In this document: positions 31,114 to 39,498 of the stretch, in pieces | How positions within the stretch are numbered: position 1 is the stretch's first letter | Layout of the letters: the number at the start of each line of letters is the position of its first letter | Assembly (NCBI GenBank): GCA_017414585.1 | Contig: JAFQLN010000194.1 | Coordinates: 1-42,634, forward strand | Length of the DNA stretch: 42,634 nucleotides | Reading direction: 5' to 3' | DNA from: Clostridia bacterium | GTDB lineage: Bacteria > Bacillota_A > Clostridia > Oscillospirales > CAG-272 | Translations under genes and position numbers: made by a program | Notes under the pieces: model-generated | What the model was told of the DNA's origin: nothing | The model's input: only the letters and a program-made list of their open reading frames with translations | The model's database searches: none

Positions 31114-33393
31114 ATGAAATTGATGTATGATCTCCCGTCCGCCGATCTTGCCGCTTACGAGGCAGCCGCGGAATCGGGCGAAAAAAGAATGTACGTCGTT
31201 CCCTTCAATGTGCTGGAAGACCAGTTTGTCAACGGCTGGACCGTTGTGACCGATAAGAGGATTTACTGCATCCTCGGCGGCAAGGTGCTTTCCTCCTACG
31301 ATCTGGAACGCTGTACGGTATTCTCTACAGAGGTATTATACGGAAACTGCTGTTTCTATGCTGTGATCGACGGTATTACCACGCTGATCTGCCGATTCCT
31401 CAGCGGACGAAACCTGCCGCGGTATTCCGTCCTCGTCAATGCCTGCGAAGATCTGGCAGAAAAATGCCGGGATAAGCGCGAAGCCGGTGAGCCTGTCACC
31501 AACGACACGCCGGAACGCTTCTGCCCCAAGTGCGGACGTCCGTTTATCCACGGTACGACCATCTGCCCGTTCTGCCGCAACACGAAGGAAGTCTACATGA
31601 AGCTGTGGGGACTTACCAAAGGTCTTCGTCTCATGCTGTTCTTCCCGCTGATTGTGTCCGTGTTCTCTCTGATTGTGCAGTTTGTTACCCCTGCCATTCA
31701 GAAGATCGCTGTCAACAATTATCTGACCAACGAATCCATCTACCGTGACGGCATTTCCTTTGCCGATCCGCATCTGCGTGCGTTTATCCTGATTTTCATT
31801 GCCATTGTAGCCATTGACCTCGTGAACCGTTTCATGGGGGTTATCCAGAGCCGGCTGTCGGCAATTTCCGGTAACAAATTCACGCTCATGATGCGCACAC
31901 TGCTGTACGAAAAGATTTCGATGCTCTCCATTTCTTCGATCTCCCGCAAATCCACGGGTGACCTCATGGGACGCATCACCGGTGACGTCAACGCGGTACA
32001 GGCCTTTATGACCGGTCAGCTCCCCAGCCTCTTCACACAGGGCGCATCGTTCATTCTGGCACTGGTTCTGCTTCTTGCGATCAACCCGATTATGAGCCTT
32101 TTCGTCTTTGTTCCGATTCCGTTTGTTGTCTATCTTGTATCGAAGTTCTGGTCTACCATGCAGATGCGCAACCGCAAGGAATGGATTCTCAACCACCGCG
32201 TACAGATTTTCCTGCAGGATATCTTAAACGGTATCCGTGTCGTCAAGGCATTCGGTAACGAAGAACGCGAAATCGAAACTTTCCATGCACGCACCGACCG
32301 CGCAGCCAGACAGTCCGAAAACAACGCACTCCTGTACGATACGATTTTCCCGCTGCTCGGCTTCGCTGTCCGTATCGGTTCGTATCTGATTCTGTTCTAC
32401 GGCAACTATCTGCTCTTCAAGGGTACGATGAACTATGGTGATCTCCACCAGTTCAACTCCTATGCGAACATCATCTACGGTCCTCTGCTCTGGATCACGT
32501 TCATTCCGAGAAACATTTCCGCCTTCCTGACCTCTCTCGGCAAGGTGCTGGAAATTCTCGAAGAACAGCCGGAAGTTGCGGATATCGGACTCCCGATCGA
32601 CATCCAGATCGAAGGCGACATCCAGATCAAGAATGTGACCTTCGGTTACGATACGTACAATCCCGTTCTCGAAAATATCAATCTTGATATCAAGAAGGGC
32701 GAGATGATTGGTATTGTCGGTCATTCCGGTTCCGGTAAGACAACGCTGATCAACCTCCTGATGCGTCTGTATGACGTCACGGAGGGCGAAATCATCATCG
32801 ACGATGTCAATATCAAGGATATTTCCCAGAACGCACTTCGTTCCCAGATCGGTGTCGTTCTCCAGGAAACGCACCTTTTCTCCGGCTCCATCGCGGACAA
32901 CATCAAGTATGCAATGCCGCATGCGACTGATGAAGAAGTGATCGCAGCAGCCAAGCAGGCAAACGCACACGACTTTATTGTTAACCTGCCGGAAGGCTAC
33001 AACACCTATGTCGGTGAAAAGGGTTACTCTCTCTCCGGCGGTGAACGGCAGCGTGTTGCTAGTGCCCGCGCACTGATCCACAACCCGAAGATCCTCATTC
33101 TCGACGAAGCAACTGCCGCACTCGATACCGAGACGGAAAAGCTGATTCAGGATGCAATCAACAAGCTGACGAAGGACAGAACCACATTCGCCATCGCGCA
33201 CCGTCTGTCCACGCTCCGCAACGCTGACAAGCTGATGGTGCTTGACAAGGGTCACCTCGTCGAATACGGTACACATCAGGAGCTGCTCGATCTCAAGGGC
33301 TTCTACTGGCGTCTCGTTATGGCGCAGCGTCAGGACTCCGGCATGCTGGATAAGGCAAATAAAGTGATTGCCGCCAAAAAAGCTGAGAAATAA
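31114..33393 (+). CDS. ABC exporter (TMD-NBD) with PH-like N-terminal domain and zinc ribbon
   Basis: A 759-residue half-transporter, partner of the one at 27952. Residues about 1-115 resemble a bacterial PH-like domain (WTVVTDKRIYCILGGKVLSS). A zinc ribbon follows, CX2C-X10-CX2C (Cys137, 140, 151, 154). The exporter membrane domain spans about 165-480. The ATPase has Walker A GHSGSGKTT (536), LSGGE (640) and Walker B with Asp664 (LILDEAT), so this site also looks active. The two N-terminal regions align around the zinc ribbon, so the transporters are paralogues. ATG at 31114, AAGGTG eight bases upstream; a GTG at 31105 is less likely. A strong terminator follows at 33401. Confidence 0.88.
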   Translation: MKLMYDLPSADLAAYEAAAESGEKRMYVVPFNVLEDQFVNGWTVVTDKRIYCILGGKVLSSYDLERCTVFSTEVLYGNCCFYAVIDGITTLICRFLSGRNLPRYSVLVNACEDLAEKCRDKREAGEPVTNDTPERFCPKCGRPFIHGTTICPFCRNTKEVYMKLWGLTKGLRLMLFFPLIVSVFSLIVQFVTPAIQKIAVNNYLTNESIYRDGISFADPHLRAFILIFIAIVAIDLVNRFMGVIQSRLSAISGNKFTLMMRTLLYEKISMLSISSISRKSTGDLMGRITGDVNAVQAFMTGQLPSLFTQGASFILALVLLLAINPIMSLFVFVPIPFVVYLVSKFWSTMQMRNRKEWILNHRVQIFLQDILNGIRVVKAFGNEEREIETFHARTDRAARQSENNALLYDTIFPLLGFAVRIGSYLILFYGNYLLFKGTMNYGDLHQFNSYANIIYGPLLWITFIPRNISAFLTSLGKVLEILEEQPEVADIGLPIDIQIEGDIQIKNVTFGYDTYNPVLENINLDIKKGEMIGIVGHSGSGKTTLINLLMRLYDVTEGEIIIDDVNIKDISQNALRSQIGVVLQETHLFSGSIADNIKYAMPHATDEEVIAAAKQANAHDFIVNLPEGYNTYVGEKGYSLSGGERQRVASARALIHNPKILILDEATAALDTETEKLIQDAINKLTKDRTTFAIAHRLSTLRNADKLMVLDKGHLVEYGTHQELLDLKGFYWRLVMAQRQDSGMLDKANKVIAAKKAEK

Positions 33394-33400
33394 ACAAAAC

Positions 33401-33436
33401 GCCGCTCGACAAAACTGTTGGGCGGCTTTGCTTTTG
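33401..33436 (+). terminator. Terminator of the ABC-DUF1854-ABC operon
   Basis: An 11-bp stem (GCCGCTCGACA with TGTTGGGCGGC, two G-U pairs, 4-base loop) followed by TTTGCTTTT, 7 bases after the stop codon. Confidence 0.8.
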
Positions 33437-33499
33437 CGGGAGAGATTGCACGGACGCTGACCCACTTTTGAAATCCCGTCATAAAATTTCGTCTAACCG

Positions 33500-33528
33500 T
33501 TGACCTTCGGCGGCTTTTGGTATATAAT
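33500..33528 (+). promoter_or_regulatory. Sigma-A promoter of the DUF512-der-plsY cluster
   Basis: TTGACC (33500-33505), a 17-base spacer and TATAAT (33523-33528). Transcription would begin near 33535, about 36 bases before the ATG at 33571. Confidence 0.8.
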
Positions 33529-33570
33529 ATATCTTGGTTACTTATGAAAATTTGATTGGATGACTGTATT

Positions 33571-34884
33571 ATGGTGGAAATAACCGGGGTTCTGCCCCAT
33601 TCCAGAGCTGCCCGCGCCGGGATTCAGACAGGGGATATTCTCCTTGAAGTCAACGGCAGAAGCATCAACGACGTTCTCGACTACCGTTTCAGACTGGCGG
33701 AAGAGACAGTTGTTCTGAAGCTGCACCGCGGTCCGGAGCTGCTCGAAGTGAAAATCAAGAAAGATACCTACGATGATATCGGGCTGGAATTCGGCACACC
33801 GCTGATGGACAAGAAGCACCGCTGTGAGAACGGCTGTATTTTCTGCTTCATCGACCAGAATCCCGCCGGAATGCGTGAGTCCATCTACTTCAAGGACGAC
33901 GACAGCCGCCTCGCTTTCCTGCATGGAAACTATATTACCCTCACCAACCTCCACGATGCGGACATCGATCGGATCATTGAAATGCATATTTCCCCGGTCA
34001 ACGTCTCCGTGCATACCACCAATCCGGAACTGCGCGTGAAGATGATGAAAAACAAGCGCTCCGGAGAAGTGCTCTCCTACCTCGGAAAGCTCGCGGATGC
34101 CGGCATCACCCTTCGCGGACAGATTGTGCTGTGCAGGGGCATTAACGACGGGGAGGAACTGGAGCGTTCCATGCAGGATCTTTCCGCGTATTATCCGAAG
34201 ATGGACAGCGTGTCGGTTGTTCCCGCAGGACTGACCGGACACCGCAGCGGACTGTATCCCCTCGAACCGTTCACAGCCGAAGAATGCGCCGCTGTCATCC
34301 GGCAGGTCGAGGCTTTCAATGAAGCATTTGCAGAAGACCACGATGGTGCCCGGATGTTCTTTGCATCGGATGAATTTTATGTCAAAAGCGGTACTCCCCT
34401 CCCGGATGACGCTTTTTACGGGGAATATACGCAGATTGAAAACGGCGTCGGTCTGCTTACCTCGTTCGGACATGAGTTTGACTTCTTTTTCGATACAGTC
34501 GATGACGATGAACTGCCCGAAAAGCGGGAGATTTCCGTTGCAACCGGCGAAGCGGCATACGGCTTCATGCAGACGATGATTGGAAAGCTCACCGAACGCT
34601 GCCCGGCGCTGACGTGTCATCTGTATCCCGTCAAAAACGAGTTTTTCGGCGGTGAAGTGACAGTTACGGGACTTCTCACCGGACAGGATATCGCCGCACA
34701 GCTTGCCGGCAAACCGCTCGGCGAAACGCTTTACCTTTCCAGAACCACGCTCCGTGCAGAAGGGGACTTGTTCCTCTGCGGTATGTCTCCGGAGGAACTC
34801 GGAGAAAAACTCGGTGTTAAGATTGATTTCATTGAAAACGACGGGGCTGCGTTCTGCGAGAAAATACTCGGAATCGAATACTGA
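33571..34884 (+). CDS. DUF512 radical SAM protein with PDZ-like N-terminus
   Basis: A 437-residue protein of the family of iron-sulfur oxidoreductases with an N-terminal PDZ-like domain (about 1-60: 'AARAGIQTGDILLEVNGRSINDVLDYRF') and C-terminal DUF512 domain. The radical SAM cluster motif is CX3CX2C at Cys85, Cys89, Cys92 (CENGCIFCF), followed by IDQNPAGMR. The enzyme should use a 4Fe-4S cluster and SAM; the reaction is not known to me. It is usually next to der in Clostridia, as here. The ATG at 33571 has no strong Shine-Dalgarno (GGATGA at about 7 bases); a TTG at 33556 is the other option. The der gene follows 35 bases after its stop. Confidence 0.88.
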   Translation: MVEITGVLPHSRAARAGIQTGDILLEVNGRSINDVLDYRFRLAEETVVLKLHRGPELLEVKIKKDTYDDIGLEFGTPLMDKKHRCENGCIFCFIDQNPAGMRESIYFKDDDSRLAFLHGNYITLTNLHDADIDRIIEMHISPVNVSVHTTNPELRVKMMKNKRSGEVLSYLGKLADAGITLRGQIVLCRGINDGEELERSMQDLSAYYPKMDSVSVVPAGLTGHRSGLYPLEPFTAEECAAVIRQVEAFNEAFAEDHDGARMFFASDEFYVKSGTPLPDDAFYGEYTQIENGVGLLTSFGHEFDFFFDTVDDDELPEKREISVATGEAAYGFMQTMIGKLTERCPALTCHLYPVKNEFFGGEVTVTGLLTGQDIAAQLAGKPLGETLYLSRTTLRAEGDLFLCGMSPEELGEKLGVKIDFIENDGAAFCEKILGIEY

Positions 34885-34919
34885 ACCTGAAAAGATGATA
34901 AAGAGAAGGAGAAACTGAT

Positions 34920-36251
34920 ATGGCAAAACCGGTTGTTGCGATTGTCGGACGTCCGAACGTCGGCAAAAGCACACTTTTCAATAAACTGATCGGCGAACGC
35001 CGTGCAATCGTCGAAGACCAGCCCGGGATTACGCGCGACCGCATCTACGGCGAAACCGAATGGAGAGGGAAGACCCTTGTTGTGATCGACACAGGCGGGA
35101 TTGAGCCGAAAACGGACGATCTCATCCTCAGAAAAATGCGCGAACAGGCACAGGTCGCTATTGATACGGCAGATGTGATTATCTTCATGTGCGATATCCG
35201 TACCGGACTTCTTGCCGATGACATGGATATTGCCATCATGCTCAAGAAGTCGAAGAAGCCCGTCGTTCCGGTCATCAACAAATCTGACAAAATCGGCGAT
35301 GTTGACCCGCAGTTCTACGAATTCTACGAGCTTGGCTTTGATATTGACCCCATCGCGATTTCCTCCCTCCACGGCAGCGGAAGCGGGGATGTTCTGGACG
35401 CAGTCCTCGAGGCGCTTCCCGATTTTGAAGAAGAAGAGACGGATGACGATACGATTTCCGTCGCAGTCATCGGCAAGCCGAACGCGGGCAAGTCCTCCCT
35501 TGTCAACCGTGTGCTCGGAGACGACCGCTGCATCGTGTCCGATATTCCCGGCACGACCAGAGACGCGATTGACACCTATTTTGAAAACGACTTCGGCAAG
35601 TACAACTTCATCGATACCGCCGGCATCAGAAGACAGTCAAAGGTCGATGATAAAGTCGAAAAAATCAGCGTACTGCGCGCGAAAATGGCTGTCGAGCGTG
35701 CGGATGTGTGCCTGATTATGGTCGACGCGAACGAAGGCGTGACCGATCAGGATGAAAAGATCGCCGGTATCGCACATGAAGCGGGCAAGGCGTCGATCAT
35801 CTGTATCAATAAGTGGGACTCCATCGACAAGGACAACGCCACTACGAACGAATTCACCAAAAAGGTCTACGATTCCCTGTCGTATATGACCTACGCACCG
35901 CTGATGTTTATTTCCGCGAAGACCGGTCAGCGTGTGGATAAGCTGTTTGAGCAGATCAACTACGTGCATAACCAGACCAATATGCGCGTGTCCACCGGTA
36001 TGCTCAACGATGTGCTCGCCGATGCGGTTGCCAGAGTACAGCCGCCGTCCGACAAGGGCAGACGTCTCAAGATCTACTATATGACCCAGTCGAGTGTTGC
36101 GCCGCCGACATTTGTCCTGTTCTGCAACAATGCGGAACTGTTCCACTTCTCATATCAGCGCTATATTGAAAACTGTCTCCGCCAGACTTTCGGTTTCCGC
36201 GGCACACCGATCCGGCTCGTAATCCGTCAGAAGGGAGAAGATGAAAACTAA
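34920..36251 (+). CDS. der: Ribosome-associated GTPase Der (EngA)
   Basis: An essential GTPase in 50S subunit assembly with two tandem G domains, 443 residues, the usual length. First G domain: GRPNVGKST (about 10-18), DTGG, NKSDK. Second: GKPNAGKSS (about 187), DTAGIRRQ, NKWD. The C-terminal KH-like domain follows (from about 355), including 'TPIRLVIRQKGE' at the end. The ATG at 34920 has AAGGAG at eight bases. plsY begins two bases after the stop, so translation is coupled. The der-plsY pairing is common in Firmicutes. Confidence 0.97.
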   Translation: MAKPVVAIVGRPNVGKSTLFNKLIGERRAIVEDQPGITRDRIYGETEWRGKTLVVIDTGGIEPKTDDLILRKMREQAQVAIDTADVIIFMCDIRTGLLADDMDIAIMLKKSKKPVVPVINKSDKIGDVDPQFYEFYELGFDIDPIAISSLHGSGSGDVLDAVLEALPDFEEEETDDDTISVAVIGKPNAGKSSLVNRVLGDDRCIVSDIPGTTRDAIDTYFENDFGKYNFIDTAGIRRQSKVDDKVEKISVLRAKMAVERADVCLIMVDANEGVTDQDEKIAGIAHEAGKASIICINKWDSIDKDNATTNEFTKKVYDSLSYMTYAPLMFISAKTGQRVDKLFEQINYVHNQTNMRVSTGMLNDVLADAVARVQPPSDKGRRLKIYYMTQSSVAPPTFVLFCNNAELFHFSYQRYIENCLRQTFGFRGTPIRLVIRQKGEDEN

Positions 36252-36253
36252 TC

Positions 36254-36964
36254 ATGCTGCATTACTTCCTTCGATATGAAATCGGTTTTACCGGACTGAT
36301 CGGTTATTACTGCAAGGATATTCCGCTTGCTGCCAGTCTCGGGCTGATTTTTCTGTATGTTCTGATTCCCTATCTTCTCGGGAGCATCAACACGGCGATT
36401 ATTGTATCAAAGTATATGTACCATGACGATATCCGCCGATACGGAAGCGGGAACGCGGGATTTACCAATGTGATGCGCACCTACGGAAAAAAGGCGGCAT
36501 TTATCACTTTCGCGGGAGATATTTTCAAAACGGTCGCAGCGGTTCTCATCGGATGGTGCACGCTCGGTTATCTGACCGCATACATCGCAGGATTTGCCTG
36601 CTTCATTGGACATATTTTCCCGGTGTTCTATAAATTCCGCGGAGGAAAGGGAATACTCTGTATGACAGCGATTCTCTTCATGCTTGACTGGCGTATTTTC
36701 GCCGTTCTGTGTGTCATTTTTCTCTGCAGCGTTGCCTGCACGAAGTATATTTCTTTCGGTTCCGTCCTCTGCGCCATGCTGTTTCCGATTCTTCTGAACC
36801 GACTGAATAATACGGGACTTTCACTGATCGAGTTTATTGCCATGGCGATTGCAGTGATCGTCGTCGTCAAGCATCTCGGAAACCTCAAGCGGATTTTCTC
36901 CGGAACGGAAAGCAAATTCGAATTCAAGAAGAGCAAAAAATCCGCCGATGAGGAGAATGGATGA
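36254..36964 (+). CDS. plsY: Glycerol-3-phosphate acyltransferase PlsY
   Basis: An integral membrane enzyme that transfers acyl groups from acyl phosphate to glycerol 3-phosphate, the first step of phospholipid synthesis in Gram-positives (with PlsX). It has about six hydrophobic helices in 236 residues. The first cytoplasmic motif reads GSGNAGFTNVMRTYG instead of the usual GSGNPGATNVLR, and the KFRGGKG motif is intact. It carries about 30 extra residues at the N-terminus and a charged C-terminal tail of about 25 (KKSKKSADEENG). The ATG at 36254 follows the der stop by two bases; GGGAGAAG lies about 13 bases upstream. Confidence 0.9.
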   Translation: MLHYFLRYEIGFTGLIGYYCKDIPLAASLGLIFLYVLIPYLLGSINTAIIVSKYMYHDDIRRYGSGNAGFTNVMRTYGKKAAFITFAGDIFKTVAAVLIGWCTLGYLTAYIAGFACFIGHIFPVFYKFRGGKGILCMTAILFMLDWRIFAVLCVIFLCSVACTKYISFGSVLCAMLFPILLNRLNNTGLSLIEFIAMAIAVIVVVKHLGNLKRIFSGTESKFEFKKSKKSADEENG

Positions 36965-36970
36965 GGAGAT

Positions 36971-38149
36971 ATGATGGAAAACGATAAAATATCCGCTTTT
37001 TCCGCTCTTCTGCAGAAAAGTGTTCTGGCGGGAAGCTTGAAAAATGTTACATTCCACAGTCCTGTGCCCGGAGATGCGCTGAAAGCCAAGGGCGTACTGA
37101 AGAGAATGGGCGGCGAAACCGTTCTGCAGCTGGAAACCTCCCTGACCGAAGGCAGAGTCGCACAGGAAAATATCTCTCCGGAGGACATTCCGGCGGCGTG
37201 TCTGCGCTGCTTTGTTACATACAAAAAAGCCGATCTCATCGATGCGGGAGGGACAGCGTCGCTGATGATTTCCAAAAAAGGCGCGCAGACCCTTCTGAAA
37301 AAAGGAAAAATCGGGGAGGAAACTGCATCCGCTCCGGAGGCATCCCGCAATGACCGCGAAAAAAAGCGGCTCCTGACAGGCGGGGAACCATTTTTGCTCG
37401 CACTGGATGTGTCCGATAAAAACGGTCGGGTGCACGATAAGAAACAGTCGAAATTCCGCCAGATCTGCCGTTTTGCGGAGTATATCGTCGATGCGGAAAA
37501 GAAACTGCGGCAGGACGGGGAACTGTTTGTCTGCGACCTCTGCTGCGGGAAGAGTTATCTCAGCTTTGCGGCGTACCATGTCCTGACCGAGATCTGCGGC
37601 AGAAAGGTGAAGATGGTCTGTGTCGATCTGAAGCAGAGCGTGATGGATTTCTGCACGGAGATTGCCGCGTCCTGCTCCATGACGGGGATGCAGTTTCTCT
37701 GCATGAACATCGGCGATTATGTCCCGGAACGAAATCCCGATCTGGTTATTTCGCTCCATGCCTGCGACATTGCAACGGATATCGTTCTCGATTTCGCAGC
37801 CAAATACCGGGCGGACGCCATTCTGTCCACGCCGTGCTGTCATCATCAGATGTTCAATGAAATGGACTGTCCGACGCTGGATTTTATTGCAGAGCGGTCG
37901 ATTCTCAAGCAGAAGCTGTGCACCGCCGCAACGGATGCGCTCCGCCTTCTGAAGCTGGAGGCGGCTGGATACAAAACCGACGCAACCGAACTGATTGACC
38001 CGGAAGATACGCCGAAGAATGTCATGCTCCGTGCGTTCCGGAAGAAAAACTGGAAAGAGGATTCCGCCGAAGCCGAAGAAAAAAGAGCACGGTACCGCGG
38101 AGCCTATCTCTTCCTTTACGGCAAAGAACCTGAGCAAATTTCAGTATAA
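36971..38149 (+). CDS. Class I SAM-dependent methyltransferase, Methyltransf_32-like
   Basis: A 392-residue cytoplasmic methyltransferase. The N-terminal 150 residues are family-specific, ending with 'FLLALDVSDKNGRVHDKKQSKFRQICRF'. The SAM domain follows, with motif I VCDLCCGKSYLSFAAYHVL, DLKQSVMDFC, and a Cys/His-rich 'STPCCHHQMF' where the related Methyltransf_32 (GSTCD/METTL-like) family also has conserved residues. This places it with predicted RNA methyltransferases, but the substrate is unknown. A GAGGAG lies 2 bases from the first ATG (36971) and 5 from the second (36974); the second is the better spaced. It follows plsY by 6 bases and is cotranscribed. Confidence 0.78.
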   Translation: MMENDKISAFSALLQKSVLAGSLKNVTFHSPVPGDALKAKGVLKRMGGETVLQLETSLTEGRVAQENISPEDIPAACLRCFVTYKKADLIDAGGTASLMISKKGAQTLLKKGKIGEETASAPEASRNDREKKRLLTGGEPFLLALDVSDKNGRVHDKKQSKFRQICRFAEYIVDAEKKLRQDGELFVCDLCCGKSYLSFAAYHVLTEICGRKVKMVCVDLKQSVMDFCTEIAASCSMTGMQFLCMNIGDYVPERNPDLVISLHACDIATDIVLDFAAKYRADAILSTPCCHHQMFNEMDCPTLDFIAERSILKQKLCTAATDALRLLKLEAAGYKTDATELIDPEDTPKNVMLRAFRKKNWKEDSAEAEEKRARYRGAYLFLYGKEPEQISV

Positions 38150-38172
38150 ATCTGTATGAGAGGTACTAGAAG

Positions 38173-39459
38173 ATGGTAAACGAACTTCTTGAAAAAATCA
38201 GCTGTACAGCCATCAGCGCCGATGAACGTCTCGAAGCACTCACGGCACTGAAAGCAAAAATCGACGCCGGTGAAATCGAAACACCGGAACGCGGTATTTT
38301 TGTCAACAACCACATTCACACATCGTATTCTTTCTCTCCGTACACCCCCACTTCCGCTGTCTATTATGCGTGGAAGGCGGGACTGCGTACGGCTGGGATC
38401 ATGGACCACGATTCCGTCGGCGGTGTGCGTGAATTCATCAGCGCAGGCGAAATCATGGGAATGCCCATTACCTGCGGATTTGAATGCCGTGTAAACGTAG
38501 ACGGTACGCCTCTCGTCGGAAAGAAGATCAACAATCCCGACCAGAAATCATGTGTCTATCTTGCTATGCACGGGATTCCGCACCAGAACGTGGACAAAGC
38601 GGAAGCGGTTCTCGCAGAAGTACGTGCAAAGAGAAACATCCGCAACCGCAAAATGTGCGAAAAGATCACCGAACTCGTCCGTGATGCAGGCATTACGCTT
38701 GATTTCGACACCGATGTGTATCCGCTTTCCATGGCGCATGAAGGCGGCAGCGTGACCGAACGGCATATCTGCTACGGTCTGACCAAGAAAATCACATCCC
38801 GCTATCCCGACCGCGCAGAAGCCTGCGATTTCATCGACAAGATCTGCGGAACCGTTATGCCGCAGAAGACTCGTGAAAAGCTCATCAGCGCACCGGACAA
38901 CTTCTACGAATTCGATATTCTCGGCGTTCTCAAGGGACATCTCGTTGAAAAGTTCTATGTGGATGCAGATGAAGAATGCATGAACATCCGCGAATTCACC
39001 GCTCTTGCCAAAAAACTCGGTGCAATTTCCGCATATGCATACCTCGGCGACGTCGGCGAATCGCCTACAGGGGACAAGAAGGCACAGAAGTTTGAAGACG
39101 ATTACCTCGATCTGCTCTTCGATACGCTTGCTGACTGCTCTTTCTCCGCTGTCACCTATATGCCTTCCCGCAATACCAAGGAACAGCTCCGCCGTGTCAT
39201 GAAGCTCTGCGACGAACGCGGACTTTTCCAGATTTCCGGTGAAGACATCAACTCTCCCCGTCAGTCGTTCATCTGCGAAGCACTTGCCGATCCCGCGTAT
39301 GCGCACCTGAGAACGGCAACCTATGCACTTATCGGTCATGAAGCGGCTGCATCGGAAGACGCAAAGAATTCCATGTTCTCCGCAGAAACCAAAGCTGCAC
39401 ATCCGTCGCTCGAAGAACGTATTGCTCTCTACGCACAGCGCGGCGGCTATCAGGACTAA
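38173..39459 (+). CDS. PHP-domain metal-dependent hydrolase-like protein
   Basis: A 428-residue cytoplasmic protein with a PHP (polymerase and histidinol phosphatase) domain. The first metal motif is HxH (His47, His49 in NNHIHTSY), the second lies in IMDHDSVGG (Asp78-His79-Asp80), and further acidic and histidine residues follow (ERHICYG; GEDINSPRQ). Such domains act as phosphoesterases or trap metals in larger enzymes; substrate unknown. About 40 residues precede the domain. A GAGAGG lies nine bases before the ATG. The next gene, the aldolase/dehydrogenase fusion, starts 39 bases after its stop and shares codon bias, so a joint role in sugar-phosphate metabolism is likely. Confidence 0.82.
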   Translation: MVNELLEKISCTAISADERLEALTALKAKIDAGEIETPERGIFVNNHIHTSYSFSPYTPTSAVYYAWKAGLRTAGIMDHDSVGGVREFISAGEIMGMPITCGFECRVNVDGTPLVGKKINNPDQKSCVYLAMHGIPHQNVDKAEAVLAEVRAKRNIRNRKMCEKITELVRDAGITLDFDTDVYPLSMAHEGGSVTERHICYGLTKKITSRYPDRAEACDFIDKICGTVMPQKTREKLISAPDNFYEFDILGVLKGHLVEKFYVDADEECMNIREFTALAKKLGAISAYAYLGDVGESPTGDKKAQKFEDDYLDLLFDTLADCSFSAVTYMPSRNTKEQLRRVMKLCDERGLFQISGEDINSPRQSFICEALADPAYAHLRTATYALIGHEAAASEDAKNSMFSAETKAAHPSLEERIALYAQRGGYQD

Positions 39460-39498
39460 TCACAGAATACATATATCAATGAAGGGTAGGACAAACAT

